NCBI GenBank assembly: GCA_045541495.1
Contig: JAZQJE010000022.1
Coordinates: 1-38,839 of the forward strand
Direction of reading: 5' to 3'
Source of the DNA: RGIG3009 sp045541495
GTDB taxonomy: Bacteria; Bacillota; Clostridia; Oscillospirales; Acutalibacteraceae
DNA: 38,839 bases
This document shows, piece after piece, positions 15,113 to 22,924 of this stretch (position 1 is the stretch's first letter; every line of letters begins with the position of its first letter). The position numbers were made by a program, and so were the translations under genes. The notes beneath the pieces are model-generated. The model was not told where the DNA came from. It saw only the letters and a list, made by a program, of their open reading frames with translations, and searched no databases.

Positions 15113-16279
15113 GTGAAAAAATGGATATCCGCGGCAATGGGTTTGGCGCTGTCCTTCCTGTGCGTCCTACCTGCCGCGGCGCAGGAGAGCGCACTCGTCA
15201 GCGATGTCACGTTGAACGTGTATAATTGGGGCGAATACATCGACCCCGATGTGAACGACATCTTCACGGAAGAAACCGGTATCAAAGTTAACTACAAAAA
15301 CTTTACCGATAACGAAAGTATGTATGCGGTGCTGGCATCGGGTGCCGCCAACTACGATATTATCGTCCCGTCCGACTACATGGTGGGTAAACTCATCAAC
15401 GAGGGTATGTTGGCAAAACTCAATTTCGATAATATCCCCAACTATGCCCTCATCAGCGATGCCATGAAAAATCAGCCCTATGACCCGAAAAACGAGTATT
15501 CTGTTCCCTATACGTGGGGGACAGTGGGAATCTTCTATAATACGAAATATGTGAAAGAAGAAGACCTGAAACAAGGATGGGATCTGTTGTGGGATGAAAC
15601 CTACCGCGGTCGCATCTTCATGTTCGACAATCCGCGGGATACGTTCGGTATCGCGTTGCTGAAATGCGGCTATTCCATGAATACCACCGATCCCGCCCAT
15701 TGGGATGCGGCATATGCCGCTTTGCAGGAGCAAAAACCGATCCTTCACCAGTATGTGATGGATCAGGTGTTCGATAAAATGATCAACGAGGAAGGATGGA
15801 TCGCCCCGTATTACGCAGGTGACGGCATCATCATGATGGATGAGGATGAAGGCAATCCCGCCATCGATTTCTTTGTCCCTGAAGAAGGCGCCAACCTGTT
15901 TATTGACGCATTGTGTGTGCCCGCTCATGCCGAGCATAAGACCGAAGCGGAACGGTATATCAATTTTATGTGCCGCACGGATATTGCCCTGCTCAACGCG
16001 GAATATATCGGCTATTCTACTCCCCAAGACGAAGCACGTCAGCAACTGGATCCCGAGATCGGCGAGAACGAAAACTTCTATCCGCCCGCCGAAGTGCTGG
16101 AACGGACCGAGATCTTCCTTACCCTGCCCGCGGAAACGTCCGCTTACATGGACAGTTTATGGATGAAATTAAAACTGCCCGATCCGCTGTGGGCGATCTG
16201 TACGGTGTTGATAGGGATCGTCGCAGTGGGATTCTTGATATATTGGGTCGTGCGCCGTGTCAAAAGAACGAGGGGATAA
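15113..16279 (+). CDS. potD: Spermidine/putrescine-binding protein PotD with C-terminal membrane anchor
   Basis: 388 residues. Start is GTG at 15113 after GGGGGAAGGA; the ATG two bases earlier is followed at once by TGA. A signal peptide (1-23) ends in PAAA-QE, a signal-peptidase-I type site, and no lipobox cysteine is in place. The mature part begins LNVYNWGEYIDPDV, the classic PotD opening. The final 30 residues contain one hydrophobic helix (about 360-380) followed by RRVKRTRG, which would hold the C-terminus in the membrane. Gram-positive PotD proteins are usually lipoproteins, so this looks like an alternative tether. It is the last gene of potABCD. Confidence 0.92.
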   Translation: MKKWISAAMGLALSFLCVLPAAAQESALVSDVTLNVYNWGEYIDPDVNDIFTEETGIKVNYKNFTDNESMYAVLASGAANYDIIVPSDYMVGKLINEGMLAKLNFDNIPNYALISDAMKNQPYDPKNEYSVPYTWGTVGIFYNTKYVKEEDLKQGWDLLWDETYRGRIFMFDNPRDTFGIALLKCGYSMNTTDPAHWDAAYAALQEQKPILHQYVMDQVFDKMINEEGWIAPYYAGDGIIMMDEDEGNPAIDFFVPEEGANLFIDALCVPAHAEHKTEAERYINFMCRTDIALLNAEYIGYSTPQDEARQQLDPEIGENENFYPPAEVLERTEIFLTLPAETSAYMDSLWMKLKLPDPLWAICTVLIGIVAVGFLIYWVVRRVKRTRG

Positions 16280-16282
16280 CAC

Positions 16283-16951
16283 ATGGCAAACTTTAAAACC
16301 TGTCTTTTTGATCTGGACGGTACCTTGATCGACACCATCGACGACTTGGCTGCAGCCTGTGAACAGGTGATAACGGAATTCGGGTTCGGCAATGCCGACG
16401 GAACTCCCGTGCACACCCGTAACGACTATCATCGGTTTGTAGGAAACGGTATTAAAAAACTGGTGGAGCGGGCGTTGGGCGGCCATGCCTCTCCCGCTGT
16501 GCTGGAATCGGCATACGAGCGGTTTTTGGTGATCTATAACGAACACTGCAAAGAAAAAACCGCGCCCTACGACGGCATTTTCCCGTTGTTGGATACCCTG
16601 AAAGCACAGGGTATCACCATGGGTGTTGTCACTAATAAAAATGAACAACAGGCGCGGTATTTAGCCGAGTCCTTTTTCAGCAACTACGACTTGCGTTGTG
16701 TATACGGCAGTGCCGAAGGCCGTCCCAACAAACCCCATCCGGCGGTGGTGGAACTGGCGCTTCGCGATTGCGGAGCGGATAAGGAGACCACCTTATTTAT
16801 CGGCGATTCCGACGTGGATGTGCAGACCGCTCATAACAGTGGCCTTGTTTGTGCGGGTGCCGGTTGGGGATTCCGCGGGGAAGAGGAACTGCGCCGTGCA
16901 GGCGCCGAGATTCTGTTGACACACCCGTTGGACTTGCTGCGGTATTTTTAA
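16283..16951 (+). CDS. HAD-superfamily phosphatase, phosphoglycolate-phosphatase-like
   Basis: 222 residues. Motif I is DLDGTLIDT with catalytic Asp10 and Asp12, motif II VVTNK, motif III lysine in PNKPHP, and motif IV GDSDVD; a four-helix cap lies between I and II. This layout matches Gph/PGP-like hydrolases that remove phosphate from 2-phosphoglycolate or similar small substrates, but specificity in this family is hard to read from sequence. It starts 3 nt after potD and so is probably cotranscribed with the polyamine importer, a link without an obvious metabolic reason. Confidence 0.85.
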   Translation: MANFKTCLFDLDGTLIDTIDDLAAACEQVITEFGFGNADGTPVHTRNDYHRFVGNGIKKLVERALGGHASPAVLESAYERFLVIYNEHCKEKTAPYDGIFPLLDTLKAQGITMGVVTNKNEQQARYLAESFFSNYDLRCVYGSAEGRPNKPHPAVVELALRDCGADKETTLFIGDSDVDVQTAHNSGLVCAGAGWGFRGEEELRRAGAEILLTHPLDLLRYF

Positions 16952-16969
16952 GTTTTTCGAGGATTTTAG

Positions 16970-16998
16970 TTGACAACTTCGTGCAAAAATGGTATCAT
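16970..16998 (+). promoter_or_regulatory. Promoter of the tRNA-Ser genes
   Basis: TTGACA (16970-16975), 17-nt spacer, TATCAT (16993-16998), placing transcription start about 10 nt before the first tRNA. Confidence 0.85.
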
Positions 16999-17016
16999 AC
17001 ATACCGTGCCTTGTAC

Positions 17017-17103
17017 GGAGAGGTGTCCGAGCGGTTTAAGGAGCCGGTCTTGAAAACCGGTGACTCGAAAGAGCCAAGGGTTCGAATCCCTTCCTCTCCG
17101 CCA
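17017..17103 (+). tRNA. tRNA-Ser (anticodon UGA)
   Basis: Acceptor GGAGAGG pairs with CCTCTCC, discriminator G, encoded CCA at 17101-17103. Anticodon stem CCGGT/ACCGG presents TGA. A long variable arm and an AGGGTTCGAATCCCT T-arm fit class II serine tRNA. Confidence 0.96.
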
Positions 17104-17155
17104 CACCTTTTAACAGAATAATATTATCATTTGCTCACCGCATTTGATGATATAC

Positions 17156-17246
17156 GGAGAAGTACTCAAGTTGGTGACGAGGCGCCCCTGCTAAGGGCGT
17201 AGGTCGGGTAACCGGCGCGAGGGTTCGAGTCCCTCCTTCTCCGCCA
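17156..17246 (+). tRNA. tRNA-Ser (anticodon GCU)
   Basis: Acceptor GGAGAAG pairs with CTTCTCC, discriminator G, encoded CCA at 17244-17246. Anticodon stem CGCCC/GGGCG presents GCT; long variable arm (GGTCGGGTAACCGG region) and the T-arm GAGGGTTCGAGTCCCTC. Its last 23 bases plus one flanking A recur at 17454-17477. Confidence 0.96.
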
Positions 17247-17247
17247 A
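17224..17247. repeat. tRNA-Ser 3'-end direct repeat, copy 1 (within the tRNA)
   Basis: Begins TTCGAGTCCCTCCTTCTCCG and ends in CCAA: the T-loop through CCA of tRNA-Ser(GCU). It is identical over 24 bp to 17454-17477. tRNA 3' ends are classic integration sites, so the pair may be attL/attR. Confidence 0.85.
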
Positions 17248-17288
17248 CAACAAAAAGACACCCGAAAAGGGTGTCTTTTTGTTGTTTT
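17248..17288 (+). terminator. Intrinsic terminator after tRNA-Ser(GCU)
   Basis: CAACAAAAAGACACCC (17248-17263) pairs perfectly with GGGTGTCTTTTTGTTG (17269-17284), followed by TTTT. Confidence 0.92.
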
Positions 17289-17453
17289 ATGATGTTTCGG
17301 AGAGACTCGAACCCGAGCGCCGAAGGCGCGGGCGTCGCCTGCGAGCGCGTCCTGCGGACGAGACAGCGAGCAGGGGAGGGCGTAGCGGTCGAAATTCCGC
17401 GAGCGAAAGCGAGGAAACGGAATTTCGGGCACCGCAAGAGGGGTGCGAAGCAC
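17289..17453. repeat. Hairpin-rich GC-rich insert between tRNA 3'-end copies
   Basis: Contains an inverted shortened copy of the tRNA T-arm/acceptor end (17298-17314; reverse complement reads GGGTTCGAGTCTCTCCG) and a chain of small hairpins: GCGCC-GAA-GGCGC, CGTCC-TGC-GGACG, GTGC-GAA-GCAC and a longer GAAATTCCG/CGGAATTTC. Long ORFs on both strands here are artefacts of skewed composition. It looks like a small non-autonomous repeat unit that carries its own tRNA-end copy. Confidence 0.65.
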
Positions 17454-17477
17454 TTCGAGTCCCTCCTTCTCCGCCAA
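17454..17477. repeat. tRNA-Ser 3'-end direct repeat, copy 2
   Basis: Perfect 24-bp copy of 17224-17247, 230 bp downstream, with no tRNA 5' half in front. Followed by its own hairpin (17477-17518). Confidence 0.85.
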
Positions 17478-17518
17478 AACGAAAATCCTGTCGCTTATTG
17501 TGGACAGGATTTTCGTTT
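17477..17518 (+). terminator. Second terminator-like hairpin after the repeat
   Basis: AAACGAAAATCCTGTC pairs perfectly with GACAGGATTTTCGTTT (17503-17518) around a 10-nt loop. The following T-run is short. It may be the original terminator of the tRNA unit, displaced by the insert. Confidence 0.7.
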
Positions 17519-17780
17519 CTATGTAAATTGTACGGAAGACTATATCGATTTAATTTCTCGATGTGCTTTCCGTAACGACTTTTCGCTCGCCGATAAACTT
17601 GTGGCAGAAGCGTTATGTGATAACTCATAAACATTTCATTCTAAAAGATGTTTATAAGTCTTCTTGCTATTACTTACCATCGTATGGTATAATCCTCCTA
17701 AAGAGAGTTTATCTACTTTAGATCATGTGATTAGGTAGTTATGTGTGAATAAATGTTTGAACGGGGAATGAGGGATTACG
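17519..17780 (+). other. Spacer and leader before glgB
   Basis: Holds an ATAAACAT/ATGTTTAT hairpin (17627-17634 with 17648-17655), a smaller hairpin closed by ACGGAA/TTCCGT (about 17532-17573), and the glgB promoter. A protein-like open stretch ends at 17630 but has no start signal and I recognise nothing in it. Confidence 0.5.
17664..17693 (+). promoter_or_regulatory. Likely promoter of glgB
   Basis: TTGCTA (17664-17669), 18-nt spacer, TATAAT (17688-17693), about 80 nt before the start codon. Confidence 0.65.
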
Positions 17781-19805
17781 ATGAGTGTAAGTACGAAAAC
17801 AAAACTTTTAGAGATTGATCCGTATTTGGCTCCTTTTGAAAAGGATCTCGATCTGCGGATGACATTGTTTTCTGACCAAAAAAAACGATTGTTAGGCAAT
17901 GGTCAAAAGATAAAGAATTTCGCAAACGGACATAAATACTTTGGATTTCATCGCACCCGTACCGGCTGGGTCTACCGAGAATGGGCACCTGCCGCTGATG
18001 AACTGTACCTGACAGGTGATTTCAACAACTGGGATATGTACAGCTGCCCCATGACCAAACTGGAAAACGGTGTATTTGAAGTGCGGCTTTACGGTAGAAA
18101 CGCACTGAAGATCGGACAAAAGGTACAGTGTATCGTTGTCCATTCAAGCGAGGTTTTGCGCCGTATTCCGCTTTACGCTACACGGGTCGTGCAAGATCCC
18201 CAAACATACTTGTGGTGTGCCGAATTGGAAGACACCGACAAAAAATTTCCTTGGACCGATAACGGGTTTGTACCGGAACGGACGCCCTTTATTTATGAAT
18301 GTCATATCGGCATGGCTCAGGAAAAGGGTGCTGTGGGTACATACAACGAATTTACGGCAAATGTTTTACCCCGGATTAAAGAACTGGGATACAACACCAT
18401 ACAGATCATGGCCATTATGGAACATCCCTATTACGGCTCTTTCGGGTATCAGGTGTCCAACTTTTTTGCCGCTTCCTCCCGTTACGGCAACAGTCGGGAC
18501 CTAAAAGTACTGATCAATACTGCCCATGAAATGGGGATTGCCGTTTTGCTGGATGTGGTACATTCTCATGCGGTAAAAAACACCAACGAAGGTCTCAACG
18601 AATTTGACGGTACGGTGTATCAATTCTTCCACAAAGGGGAAAAAGGCGACCACAAAGCATGGGGAACGAAGCTATTTAATTATGCCAAGCCGGAAGTGTT
18701 GCACTTTTTGCTTTCTAACCTCAAATATTGGATGGAAGTTTTTCATTTTGACGGTTTCCGTTTTGACGGCGTAACGTCCATGTTGTATCACGATCACGGA
18801 CTGGAAAGTGCCTTCACCAATTACCAAATGTACTTTTCCATGAACACCGATACAGATGCCGTCACCTATTTGCAGTTGGCCAACGAATTGATCCATGAGA
18901 TCAACCCCCACGCCATCACCATCGCCGAAGATATGTCGGGTATGCCCGGTATGTGTATCCCTATACAAGACGGCGGCATAGGCTTTGATTATCGCTTGTC
19001 CATGGGTGTACCCGACCTGTGGATCAAAACCATTAAAGAATGTACCGATGAAGAATGGGATATCGGGAAACTATGGCACGAATTAACCACCTGTCGCGCA
19101 CAGGAAAAGACCATCGGTTACTGTGAATCTCACGATCAAGCCTTAGTGGGGGATAAGACCATCATGTTCAGGCTTTGCGATGCGGACATGTATACCGGTA
19201 TGAACAAATTCGGTGGTAACCTTGTGGTGGACAGAGGGATTGCACTTCATAAAATGATCCGTCTGGTAACCGCTTCTTTGGCCGGAGAAGGTTACCTCAA
19301 TTTCATGGGAAACGAATTCGGCCATCCCGAATGGATCGACTTTCCCCGTGAAGGTAACGGTTGGAGCTATCATTATTGCCGCAGACAGTGGAGTTTGGTA
19401 GATAATCCCGACCTGCGATACGGGGAACTCCATGCTTTTGATAAAGCGATGATCAAACTACTTAAAGAGGAACGCGTACTGACTGTATCCGCGGAAAACC
19501 GATGGATGCATCAAGACGATAAAGTACTCATCTACACCAAAGGTGACCTGGTGTTCATCTTTAACTTCCATCCCACACGATCCTTTGACGGCTATTTTGT
19601 GCCGGTAGGAAAAGATGGCATCTATACGGTGCTCCTTTCCTCGGATGATGGCGAATTTGGTGGTTTTTCCCGCGTAGATACCGCGGCGAAATACCAAACC
19701 TTTACCACGCCTATCGGTTGGGTAGGTTTTAAATGCTATCTGCCCAATAGAACCGCCATTGTTTTGAAGAAAAAAGTAAAAGAAACGGCAAAAATAGTGG
19801 TATAA
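17781..19805 (+). CDS. glgB: 1,4-alpha-glucan branching enzyme, eukaryote-type (GH13_8)
   Basis: 674 residues. An N-terminal CBM48-like module (about 40-160, with WAPAADELYLTGDFNNW) precedes the GH13 barrel. Catalytic residues are visible as Asp329 (FRFDGVTSML), Glu383 (IAEDMSGMPG) and transition-state Asp452 (ESHDQALVGDKT); NFMGNEFGHPEWIDFPREGN is also typical. These motifs belong to the eukaryotic branching-enzyme subfamily GH13_8 rather than the usual bacterial GlgB GH13_9. It makes alpha-1,6 branches in glycogen. No other glycogen genes adjoin it here; pgi is distant. The start has only a weak SD. Own promoter and terminator. Confidence 0.93.
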   Translation: MSVSTKTKLLEIDPYLAPFEKDLDLRMTLFSDQKKRLLGNGQKIKNFANGHKYFGFHRTRTGWVYREWAPAADELYLTGDFNNWDMYSCPMTKLENGVFEVRLYGRNALKIGQKVQCIVVHSSEVLRRIPLYATRVVQDPQTYLWCAELEDTDKKFPWTDNGFVPERTPFIYECHIGMAQEKGAVGTYNEFTANVLPRIKELGYNTIQIMAIMEHPYYGSFGYQVSNFFAASSRYGNSRDLKVLINTAHEMGIAVLLDVVHSHAVKNTNEGLNEFDGTVYQFFHKGEKGDHKAWGTKLFNYAKPEVLHFLLSNLKYWMEVFHFDGFRFDGVTSMLYHDHGLESAFTNYQMYFSMNTDTDAVTYLQLANELIHEINPHAITIAEDMSGMPGMCIPIQDGGIGFDYRLSMGVPDLWIKTIKECTDEEWDIGKLWHELTTCRAQEKTIGYCESHDQALVGDKTIMFRLCDADMYTGMNKFGGNLVVDRGIALHKMIRLVTASLAGEGYLNFMGNEFGHPEWIDFPREGNGWSYHYCRRQWSLVDNPDLRYGELHAFDKAMIKLLKEERVLTVSAENRWMHQDDKVLIYTKGDLVFIFNFHPTRSFDGYFVPVGKDGIYTVLLSSDDGEFGGFSRVDTAAKYQTFTTPIGWVGFKCYLPNRTAIVLKKKVKETAKIVV

Positions 19806-19879
19806 AACTAATTAAATGTGTATGGGTTCGAACACATAGTTGAAAACAAATAAAGGCATCGAATTTGTACGACTCTTTC

Positions 19880-19917
19880 AATAACAAAAGCACCCCCCTT
19901 GGGGTGCTTTTGTTATT
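19880..19917. terminator. Intrinsic terminator, probably bidirectional
   Basis: AATAACAAAAGCACCCC pairs with GGGGTGCTTTTGTTATT over 17 bp with a CCTT loop; T-rich on one arm and A-rich on the other, so it can serve glgB and the convergent minus-strand genes. Confidence 0.88.
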
Positions 19918-19976
19918 CACAGAAAGTGAGAACACGAACCTCAGCGCGCCTTCGCTACGGGATGTACATCGGTGCG

Positions 19977-20102
19977 TTAATTTCCACCCGGACCGTCTCG
20001 CCGCTCGCGGGTATCGTGAATGTCGATCTTGCCCTTAATATCCCCGGGATTCGTCAACTTTTTCTTCTGTGTTTCGTGTTTGGTGTTTTTTTCATCGGTC
20101 AT
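19977..20102 (-). CDS. 41-residue hydrophilic protein of unknown function
   Basis: ATG at 20102 is preceded by a strong SD (GAAAGGAG, 8 nt away), only about 22 nt after the stop of the YyaL-type gene, so it is probably cotranscribed. The product is highly charged, rich in Lys, Asp and Glu, without membrane segment or signal, and ends RERRDGPGGN. The C-terminal GPGG tail reminds me of a motif in other small clostridial proteins, but I cannot name a family. A peptide precursor or a small accessory protein are both open. The excellent SD is the main evidence that it is real. Confidence 0.55.
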   Translation of the reverse strand: MTDEKNTKHETQKKKLTNPGDIKGKIDIHDTRERRDGPGGN

Positions 20103-20124
20103 GGATATCGCTCCTTTCATAAGA

Positions 20125-22080
20125 TTAGTGTGCACCGTTATCAAGCAGTTCATGCAGGTCATTGATAGGTGGCAGACAGCGGCGTCCTTTACAAACATAG
20201 TAGGTGGTTTTGCCGTTTTTTAACGGGTATTCGGATGTGGGATGCTGCAGAAAAACCGCCACGGCATCGGTGGGGACAGAAAAGGGGAGATTCGCCTTGT
20301 TCGTGTGGCTGTCGGGGATCACGGTTATTTTTGTCGGTGGTTGGGTAAACTCCAAAAGCGCGGTCAACGCCATGGCGTAGTTGCCTGGATACGCCGTTGC
20401 TTCTGCTACCAGAAAATCCAATTGTTGCTGGGCGGCTTTTTGGTATTGTGGATTATCTGTTATCATAGCCAATTGCACCAGATTATACGCCATCAAACTA
20501 TTGCCGCTGGGAACGGCACCGTCGTAAGTTTCTTTCGGACGAAGGATCAGTTCTTCACCGTAACGGCTATACAGAAAAAATCCTTCTGCGTGATCGCTGA
20601 AATCAGCGATCACCTTGTGGCACAGTTGCTCCGCTCGCGCGACATACACGTTGTCAAAGGTTGCTTTATAAAGGAAAAGTTGAGCAAACAGATAGCTTGC
20701 ATAATCGTCCAAAAACCCCGCTACGCCGCGTTTGCCTTCTCGAAAACTGACAAATAGCGTGCCATTCTCGCACAGATACTGTTGTATAAAAGCGTCTGCA
20801 TGCTTCGCCACACGAAGGTACTGTTCGTTTTTGCTGACAAGGTACAACTCACACATGGCGGCGATCATCAGGCTGTTCCATGAGGTGAGGATCTTGTCGT
20901 CCAGACCGAGAGAAAATCGCTTTTTTCGGTAGTCACGAAGGCGCGGTAGGAAGGGGGTAAAAACAGTATCCGCCACATCACTTTTTAAGAGGTTGGGGAT
21001 ATTCTTCCCTTCAAAGTTCCCATCTTCACGGATATCAAAACGACGATTAAAGGCGCTGCCGTCTTCCTGCCCCAGTACATCAATAATCTCCTGCGGTGTG
21101 AAAAGATAATATTTACCCTCTTCGCCCTCACTGTCGGCATCCTGTGCGCTATAGAAACCGCCCTTGACCGAGGTCATTTCACGCAAAATATATGCCGCCG
21201 TTTTTTCGGCAATTTCCCGATACAATGGTTTTTTTGTTACGGTATAGGCTTTGCAATAGGCGAGGATCAGCAATGCATTGTCGTACAACATCTTTTCGAA
21301 ATGAGGAACTAAAAATTTTTTGTCGGTGGAATAACGGCAAAAACCAAATCCAATGTGGTCGAATATCCCACCCCGATACAGTTGCATCAACATGTGTTCT
21401 GCCATGTGCAAACACGCCTCGTCATTGTATTTCTCGTAGTAGGAGAGCAAGAACAGAAGATTATGCGGTGCAGGAAATTTCGGTGCACGTCCGAAACCGC
21501 CGTATTGTTGGTCATACCTGCGTTTGTAAAAAGATACGGCAGAGTGTGTCGGATCGGCATCGGCGTTTTCGGGGGAGCGGGCGATATCCTGTAAATGTCC
21601 CACAATAACATCGGACTGCTTTAGCAATGATTTACGGTCATGTTCCCACTTCTCCTGAATCGTCAACAGTAGTTCCCGCATTCCGATGATGCCGTCGCGG
21701 GAGGTTTTCGGGAAATAAGTACCCGCAAAAAATGGCTTTTGTTCCGCTGTCATGAAAATACTGGTAGGCCAGCCGCCGCTTCCCGTAAATGCTTGACACA
21801 CCGCCATATACACGCTGTCAATGTCGGGCCGCTCCTCTTTATCCACCTTAATGGAGATAAAGTAACGGTTCAGCAGTTCGGCGATTTCGGCATCTTCAAA
21901 ACTTTCATGTGCCAATACGTGGCACCAGTGACAGGTGCTGTAACCAATACTTAAGAAAATCGGCTTGTCTTCTGTACGGGCTCGCTCGAACGCCTCACTC
22001 CCCCAAGGATACCAGTCCACAGGGTTGTCTTTGTGCTGAATCAGATAAGGGCTCGTTTCATATTGTAAACGATTGCTCAA
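20125..22080 (-). CDS. YyaL/SSP411-type thioredoxin-domain protein
   Basis: 651 residues. The N-terminal DUF255 thioredoxin-like domain carries C50-HW-C53 within SIGYSTCHWCHVLAHESF, followed by KVDKEERPDID and GGWPTSIF; the rest is a six-hairpin (alpha/alpha) barrel-like domain with GGIFDHIGFGFCRYSTD and FLDDYAS. The family is widespread (spermatogenesis-associated protein 20 in animals) but its reaction is unknown. The start is TTG at 22080, supported by GGAGGC 7 nt upstream; no ATG fits. A small gene follows on the same strand. Length is normal. Confidence 0.9.
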   Translation of the reverse strand: MSNRLQYETSPYLIQHKDNPVDWYPWGSEAFERARTEDKPIFLSIGYSTCHWCHVLAHESFEDAEIAELLNRYFISIKVDKEERPDIDSVYMAVCQAFTGSGGWPTSIFMTAEQKPFFAGTYFPKTSRDGIIGMRELLLTIQEKWEHDRKSLLKQSDVIVGHLQDIARSPENADADPTHSAVSFYKRRYDQQYGGFGRAPKFPAPHNLLFLLSYYEKYNDEACLHMAEHMLMQLYRGGIFDHIGFGFCRYSTDKKFLVPHFEKMLYDNALLILAYCKAYTVTKKPLYREIAEKTAAYILREMTSVKGGFYSAQDADSEGEEGKYYLFTPQEIIDVLGQEDGSAFNRRFDIREDGNFEGKNIPNLLKSDVADTVFTPFLPRLRDYRKKRFSLGLDDKILTSWNSLMIAAMCELYLVSKNEQYLRVAKHADAFIQQYLCENGTLFVSFREGKRGVAGFLDDYASYLFAQLFLYKATFDNVYVARAEQLCHKVIADFSDHAEGFFLYSRYGEELILRPKETYDGAVPSGNSLMAYNLVQLAMITDNPQYQKAAQQQLDFLVAEATAYPGNYAMALTALLEFTQPPTKITVIPDSHTNKANLPFSVPTDAVAVFLQHPTSEYPLKNGKTTYYVCKGRRCLPPINDLHELLDNGAH

Positions 22081-22242
22081 GATATCGCCTCCGTCATTGT
22101 ATGAGATGTTTTGCGGTTTGTTGCGCTGCCGGTCCTGTTTTTAGCATTGGCGTCGCGGACACCGAATATGCAAAAACTTGGTATGCATGAAAGGGTAGAA
22201 CATGGACAAAATACGCTTATGAGCAGTTTGGGAGGGATAGCT

Positions 22243-22434
22243 ATGAAAAAGGGCGAAATTCCCATTGGTTTGGGGATGGCACTTGCACAAAATCCTGAAG
22301 CGATGAAACAGTTTGTGATGATGAGCGACGCCGAACAACAACAGATCATAGCCGGCATCCACGCCGTTCATTCCAAACAGGAAATGTATCGGTATGTAGA
22401 GGAAAAACTATCCCATAAAACATCCGATCAATAA
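22243..22434 (+). CDS. Small conserved clostridial protein, function unknown
   Basis: 63 residues from ATG 22243, with GGGAGGG 6 nt before it. The sequence begins MKKGEIPIGLGMALAQNPEA and continues with LSDAE-like and HSKQEM segments; I recall near-identical small hypothetical proteins in many Clostridia, but no function. It is mainly helical, with no signal or membrane helix. It is divergent from the YyaL-type gene and followed by a good terminator. An upstream in-frame ATG at 22111 lacks an SD. Confidence 0.7.
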   Translation: MKKGEIPIGLGMALAQNPEAMKQFVMMSDAEQQQIIAGIHAVHSKQEMYRYVEEKLSHKTSDQ

Positions 22435-22441
22435 ATCATCA

Positions 22442-22484
22442 AAAAACAGGCGGCACCGCTTTTTTCGCGGTGTCGCCTGTTTTC
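22442..22484. terminator. Intrinsic terminator between convergent small genes
   Basis: AAAACAGGCGGCACCGC pairs with GCGGTGTCGCCTGTTTT (one mismatch); A-run and T-run on either side suit both strands. Confidence 0.85.
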
Positions 22485-22496
22485 TTGTGTTGCTTA

Positions 22497-22907
22497 TTAT
22501 TGATTATCGTTTGCCAAGCATTTTACAAGACACGCCGTAGCGGCGATGGTCAGCGCAAAGAAGAACAATAATAAGCCGGTAATAATGGCGCCGATCACGC
22601 TGGTAGCCGCAAACGTAATCGCCAATAAGATTACCGCAAACAGGATCGTACCGACGATCCCTGCCAGTACCGCTGACAGAACCGAGCCTGTCCGACAACA
22701 AGTCGGCAATCCGCCTGCCAACGCCACGGCGACCAATGCCGCCGCCAAATACGCCACGGCGATACCGAATACCACCCACAAGAACGCGGGGGTAACGGTG
22801 ATCACAGCGGCAAAGCGCAGGAACGCCGTGACAATGCCGATGATCACGGCGGCGATCACAGCAACGACGGTACAGTCGCGTTTGCTGCAACAACCAAATA
22901 AAGCCAT
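22497..22907 (-). CDS. Four-helix membrane protein with clustered cysteines
   Basis: 136 residues. Four hydrophobic helices (about 13-37, 42-67, 77-97, 99-124). Cysteines occur only in three places: CCSKRDC at the N-terminus, TCCRTG between helices 2 and 3, and CLVKC at the C-terminus. With four helices all three lie on the same membrane face, so they could form one metal or redox site; this is inference. SD GGGAGGTG precedes the ATG at 22907. It lies 17 nt downstream of the broken AraC gene on the same strand. I do not recognise the family. Confidence 0.65.
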   Translation of the reverse strand: MALFGCCSKRDCTVVAVIAAVIIGIVTAFLRFAAVITVTPAFLWVVFGIAVAYLAAALVAVALAGGLPTCCRTGSVLSAVLAGIVGTILFAVILLAITFAATSVIGAIITGLLLFFFALTIAATACLVKCLANDNQ

Positions 22908-22924
22908 ATAGTTTCACCTCCCAC

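Noticed and set aside
17135..17634. Overlapping ORFs of about 100-119 codons around the second tRNA-Ser
   Set aside because: They run through the tRNA, its terminator and the GC-rich hairpin chain; the RDSNPR-type peptides are a known artefact of reading tRNA genes in reverse. The last ~35 codons (to 17630) look more protein-like but have no start or SD.
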